Source: Melioribacter sp.
GTDB taxonomy: Bacteria; Bacteroidota; Ignavibacteria; Ignavibacteriales; Melioribacteraceae
DNA length: 16,590 nt
Direction of reading: 5' to 3'
NCBI GenBank assembly: GCA_016841125.1
Contig: JAENZU010000018.1
Location: 1 to 16,590, forward strand
The translations under genes and the position numbers were made by a program. Below are positions 14,242-16,590 of this stretch, piece after piece (position 1 is the first letter of the stretch; each line of letters starts with the position of its first letter). The notes beneath the pieces are model-generated. The model was not told where the DNA came from. It ran no database searches and saw nothing but the letters and a program-made list of their open reading frames with translations.

Positions 14242-14498
14242 TATTATACCTCACTTTTTTTTTCTCAAATGTTCACACTTGTCTGTTAATTTTTACAAAT
14301 AATTCATTCTAAAATATAAGGTCTTTTAATTCATGTAAAAGTTTTAATCTTTGTTTATTAAAGAAAAATTCTTGGGCTGAGATTGGAACCTTAGTTATCA
14401 TCGACCCACGACCTCAGTACCGGGAGGATAAACAGAATTAAAATATGCTTCCGCAACATTGGGCACAAACAATACGGTTTGAGTATGCATTCCTAAAA
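14242..14498. other. intergenic region with the tRNA-like remnant
   Basis: 257 bases without a credible gene. Apart from the tRNA-like words near 14371-14430, nothing recognisable was seen. The minus-strand TATAAT at about 14242-14247, between the GAGGT and the TTG start of the small STAS-like gene, is too close to the start to be its promoter. Confidence 0.4.
14371..14430 (-). other. degenerate tRNA-like fragment (split T-arm words)
   Basis: On the plus strand GATTGGAACC (14381-14390) and CCCACGACCTC (14405-14415) resemble the two halves of the common reverse-complement tRNA phrase GATTCGAACCCACGACCTC, parted by about 14 bases. No cloverleaf can be drawn and the D and anticodon arms are absent, so this is not a working tRNA. 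It may be a remnant or chance. Confidence 0.25.
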
Positions 14499-15053
14499 TC
14501 ACTTTGTGGTTGCGCCGCCGATATTAGTAAAGAAGCTGTCATTTGGCTCCCACAGTTCAATTTTATTTCCTTCGGGATCCATGATGTGAATAAATTTACC
14601 ATACTCAAACGCTTCGATTTCGTCCAATATTTTCACTCCGTTCTCTTTGAGTTTTTTTACTAATCCTTCAATATTCTGAACCCTGTAATTTATCATGAAC
14701 TGTTTTTCGGACGGAGCAAAGTAATCTGTATCTTCCTCCATCGGATTCCAACGCAGGTAATTTATTTCCTCAGGGTCATTTGCGTTTCTAAATTCAAATG
14801 GGGAACCATAAGCATCAATTGCAAGTCCGAGGTTTTTACCATACCACTCCCTAACGATCTTAGGATTTTCAGCACGAAAGAATATTCCCCCGATGCCCGT
14901 TACTTTAGGCGGCGTTTCGTTTAACGAGGATTCACTTTGTGCGGTTTCTGAAGCATTGATAAATTCAGCATCACTTTTTTTGTTTGATGATTTACAACCG
15001 GCAATTATGATTATTAGAAGAAGAATTAAAGTTATATTTATTGTTCGTTTCAT
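14499..15053 (-). CDS. VOC-fold (glyoxalase/bleomycin-resistance-like) lipoprotein
   Basis: The 184-residue protein has a lipoprotein signal: MKRTINITLILLLIIIIAGC, lipidated Cys20. A polar linker (about 21-48) separates it from one VOC domain (about 50-170). VOC features are ITGIG-like VTGIGGIFFRAENPKIVREWYGKNLGL, then FMINYRVQNIEGLVKKLKENGVKIL, FEYGKFIHIMDPEGNKIELWEP. Glu166 in the IELWE motif is where VOC enzymes place a metal ligand. Cytoplasmic VOC proteins of this size are common; the lipoprotein form would be anchored in the outer membrane or face the periplasm. Substrate unknown. AGGGAG lies 9 bases before the ATG. An isolated gene on the minus strand. Confidence 0.85.
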   Translation of the reverse strand: MKRTINITLILLLIIIIAGCKSSNKKSDAEFINASETAQSESSLNETPPKVTGIGGIFFRAENPKIVREWYGKNLGLAIDAYGSPFEFRNANDPEEINYLRWNPMEEDTDYFAPSEKQFMINYRVQNIEGLVKKLKENGVKILDEIEAFEYGKFIHIMDPEGNKIELWEPNDSFFTNIGGATTK

Positions 15054-15212
15054 TTAAACCGACTCCCTTGATTTTGAACTATTTTTTTCTCTCTAAAATT
15101 TGAGAGCTCCAAATTGAAAATTTTAAAATCTGGTTAAAGTATAATTAAATTATTCAATGGTTTGTTGTGCTAAATCAAATGGACGCAAATTATTTAAAGT
15201 TGCAAAATCTGA

Positions 15213-16590
15213 TTAATGCGGAATTAATTCTATCTCTTTGTTTTTAATTTTTGATAAACTTCTCTTAACGAAAAACAAACTAAACCATAACGGATAGAAC
15301 AAAAAACTATCAAATATTCGCATAATATTTTTATTGGTTAAGAATACAAAAAATATTTTTGCTATGCCCTTATTTGCGCCAACATTACGAATATAAAAAA
15401 ATAAGAATTTTATATACGGCTGTTTATATTCATACTGAACATAATTTCTTTTTCCGATTATTTCCTTTAATTCATTTTTCAGCAGCCCGTTAATTTTTGC
15501 GTATTCATAAATTTGAGTGCCGGGAAAAAATGTTAGTGAGAACAATGACAGGTTAAAAGGTGCCGGAAGTTGTGCAATAAATCTTAAAGTTTGTTCGAGA
15601 TCTTCATAATCTTCAAAAGGGTTATCGACAATAACATCATAATGAACAACGAGTTCCGGAAATTTATTCAGAATGTTTGCCGCTTTCAAAAATGTTTCTT
15701 TATTAAAATGGCGTTTGAATAATTTATTGGTCTTTGCGCTTGCACTCTGCAAACCCATTTCTGCCGAAATTAAACCGGCGTCGTACAAGAAATTTATTTT
15801 TTCATAGGTCACACTTTCGGGTCTGAAATTACATCGGAACGGCAGATTGATCCTACTTTTGTACAACTCGGAAAATTCCGCTATTGTATCGGCATCGGTA
15901 AAAATAAAATCATCGTCAAAAAATTCAATTAGATTTATGAACGGCATCTGCTCAATCATTTTTTCAAGCTCTTCAATAATCATTTCATTGGTGCGGCGTC
16001 TGACTAGCTTGCCCTTTCCCCGGTAAATTTTCTTGAACAAATTGTTGCAGCAATAAGAGCATGAATTTGGGCATCCTCTAGAACCCATTGTAAGATAAGG
16101 ATAGGTGATCTCATCTTTAATGGAATAGTAATTTGTTTTAACCCCGGTAATATTTTTTCTGATCTCATTATTCATACTAACAATACGATCACCAATTCTA
16201 ATAAACTCACATCCGTCATTATATAACGGCAGTGAATAGGAATCTATATCCGGATTTAATTGTGAAGGATCATTGCGGACGATCTCCCCATTTTCTTTAT
16301 ACCATAAGCTCGGAACATTTTGATAACCTCTCCCGGTTTCAAGGTTTTCGATTAAACGCAGCATGCACTTTTCACCTTCGCCCACACAAACAAGATCGGC
16401 AGTTTCCAGTGCCATTTCTGGTGCCGCTATAGCATGAATACCGCCCCAAATAATTGGTGTATTAAAATTTTTCTTCAGCTTTTTCGTGAGTTTTTCTGCA
16501 TGCCCCAGATAATTAGAAACGAAAGATAAACCAATAATATCAGAGTCTTCGGCGAGTGCAAATAAATCCGCATAAATAATTTCTGGATAT
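15213..16590 (-). CDS. B12-binding radical SAM protein (5' end beyond the window)
   Basis: The frame stays open to the right edge. The ATG at 16413-16415 is internal, because the 58 codons before it encode clear family sequence, including DIIGLSFVSNYLGHAEKLTKK and TPIIWGGIHA. These form the end of a cobalamin-binding Rossmann domain, leading into EMALETADLVCVGEGE. The radical SAM core carries the iron-sulfur motif C-x3-C-x2-C in GSRGCPNSCSYCC (Cys115, 119 and 122 counted from the internal Met). DDDFIF, the sugar-site-like EMGLQSAS and DVIVDNPFEDYED follow. The C-terminus is hydrophobic and basic (FLFYPLWFSLFFVKRSLSK), possibly membrane-associated. At least 458 residues are in the window. The class includes BchE-type cyclases, methyltransferases and hopanoid enzymes; substrate cannot be told. 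Confidence 0.9.
   Translation of the reverse strand, partial: YPEIIYADLFALAEDSDIIGLSFVSNYLGHAEKLTKKLKKNFNTPIIWGGIHAIAAPEMALETADLVCVGEGEKCMLRLIENLETGRGYQNVPSLWYKENGEIVRNDPSQLNPDIDSYSLPLYNDGCEFIRIGDRIVSMNNEIRKNITGVKTNYYSIKDEITYPYLTMGSRGCPNSCSYCCNNLFKKIYRGKGKLVRRRTNEMIIEELEKMIEQMPFINLIEFFDDDFIFTDADTIAEFSELYKSRINLPFRCNFRPESVTYEKINFLYDAGLISAEMGLQSASAKTNKLFKRHFNKETFLKAANILNKFPELVVHYDVIVDNPFEDYEDLEQTLRFIAQLPAPFNLSLFSLTFFPGTQIYEYAKINGLLKNELKEIIGKRNYVQYEYKQPYIKFLFFYIRNVGANKGIAKIFFVFLTNKNIMRIFDSFLFYPLWFSLFFVKRSLSKIKNKEIELIPH

Noticed and set aside
14445..14663. 72-codon plus-strand open frame
   Set aside because: It overlaps the 3' end of the VOC lipoprotein gene and has no ribosome site or recognisable sequence.
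16232..16432. plus-strand open frame near the right edge
   Set aside because: It is antisense to the radical SAM gene, whose frame is strongly supported through the whole stretch.

Overview
The window looks like AT-rich chromosomal DNA from an Ignavibacteria-type bacterium (Bacteroidota/Chlorobi side). The best evidence is two exported proteins that end in type IX secretion (T9SS) sorting domains with the NYPNPFNPTTKI signature and a terminal MMLLK. Supporting signs are A-rich leaders with few Shine-Dalgarno sites, and a sucrose gene set like that of Melioribacter relatives. The genus assignment is inference.

Left part (1-4066, + strand): the tail of an LTxxQ (Spy/CpxP-like) protein, a two-domain DUF1566 T9SS cargo protein, a 530-bp intergenic patch packed with small repeats, and an Ig/FG-GAP repeat T9SS cargo protein. 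In both cargo genes a different GC-rich palindromic element is inserted, in frame, at the same place in the sorting domain. The intergenic patch holds a MITE-like 145-bp inverted-repeat element and three copies of a small hairpin repeat whose arms co-vary.

Nitrogen block (4151-5888, - strand): glnK (P-II) then amtB (ammonium channel), with an inverted-repeat operator overlapping a TATAAT box upstream of glnK. As given, glnK has a one-base deletion at codon 47, next to the T-loop tyrosine. Apart from that it encodes a full 112-residue P-II protein.

Middle (6132-8156): a signal-peptide-bearing acetolactate decarboxylase (+), a CIA30-family protein (-), and an unrecognised 161-residue protein (+) whose leader carries two hairpins.

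Sucrose operon (8383-13827, + strand): PfkB-family fructokinase, a sucrose-phosphate synthase fused to its phosphatase, and sucrose synthase, with 0- and 6-base junctions. Together they can make sucrose from NDP-glucose and fructose-6-phosphate, split it reversibly to NDP-glucose and fructose, and return the fructose to fructose-6-phosphate. That closes a sucrose cycle.

Right part (13861-16590, - strand): a SpoIIAA/STAS-like small protein read from a TTG start, a VOC-fold lipoprotein, and a B12-binding radical SAM protein that runs off the right edge. No rRNA, intact tRNA, CRISPR array, transposase or phage gene was seen. The region does not look like a defence island. Its most unusual content is the small repeats, the glnK lesion and the closed sucrose cycle.
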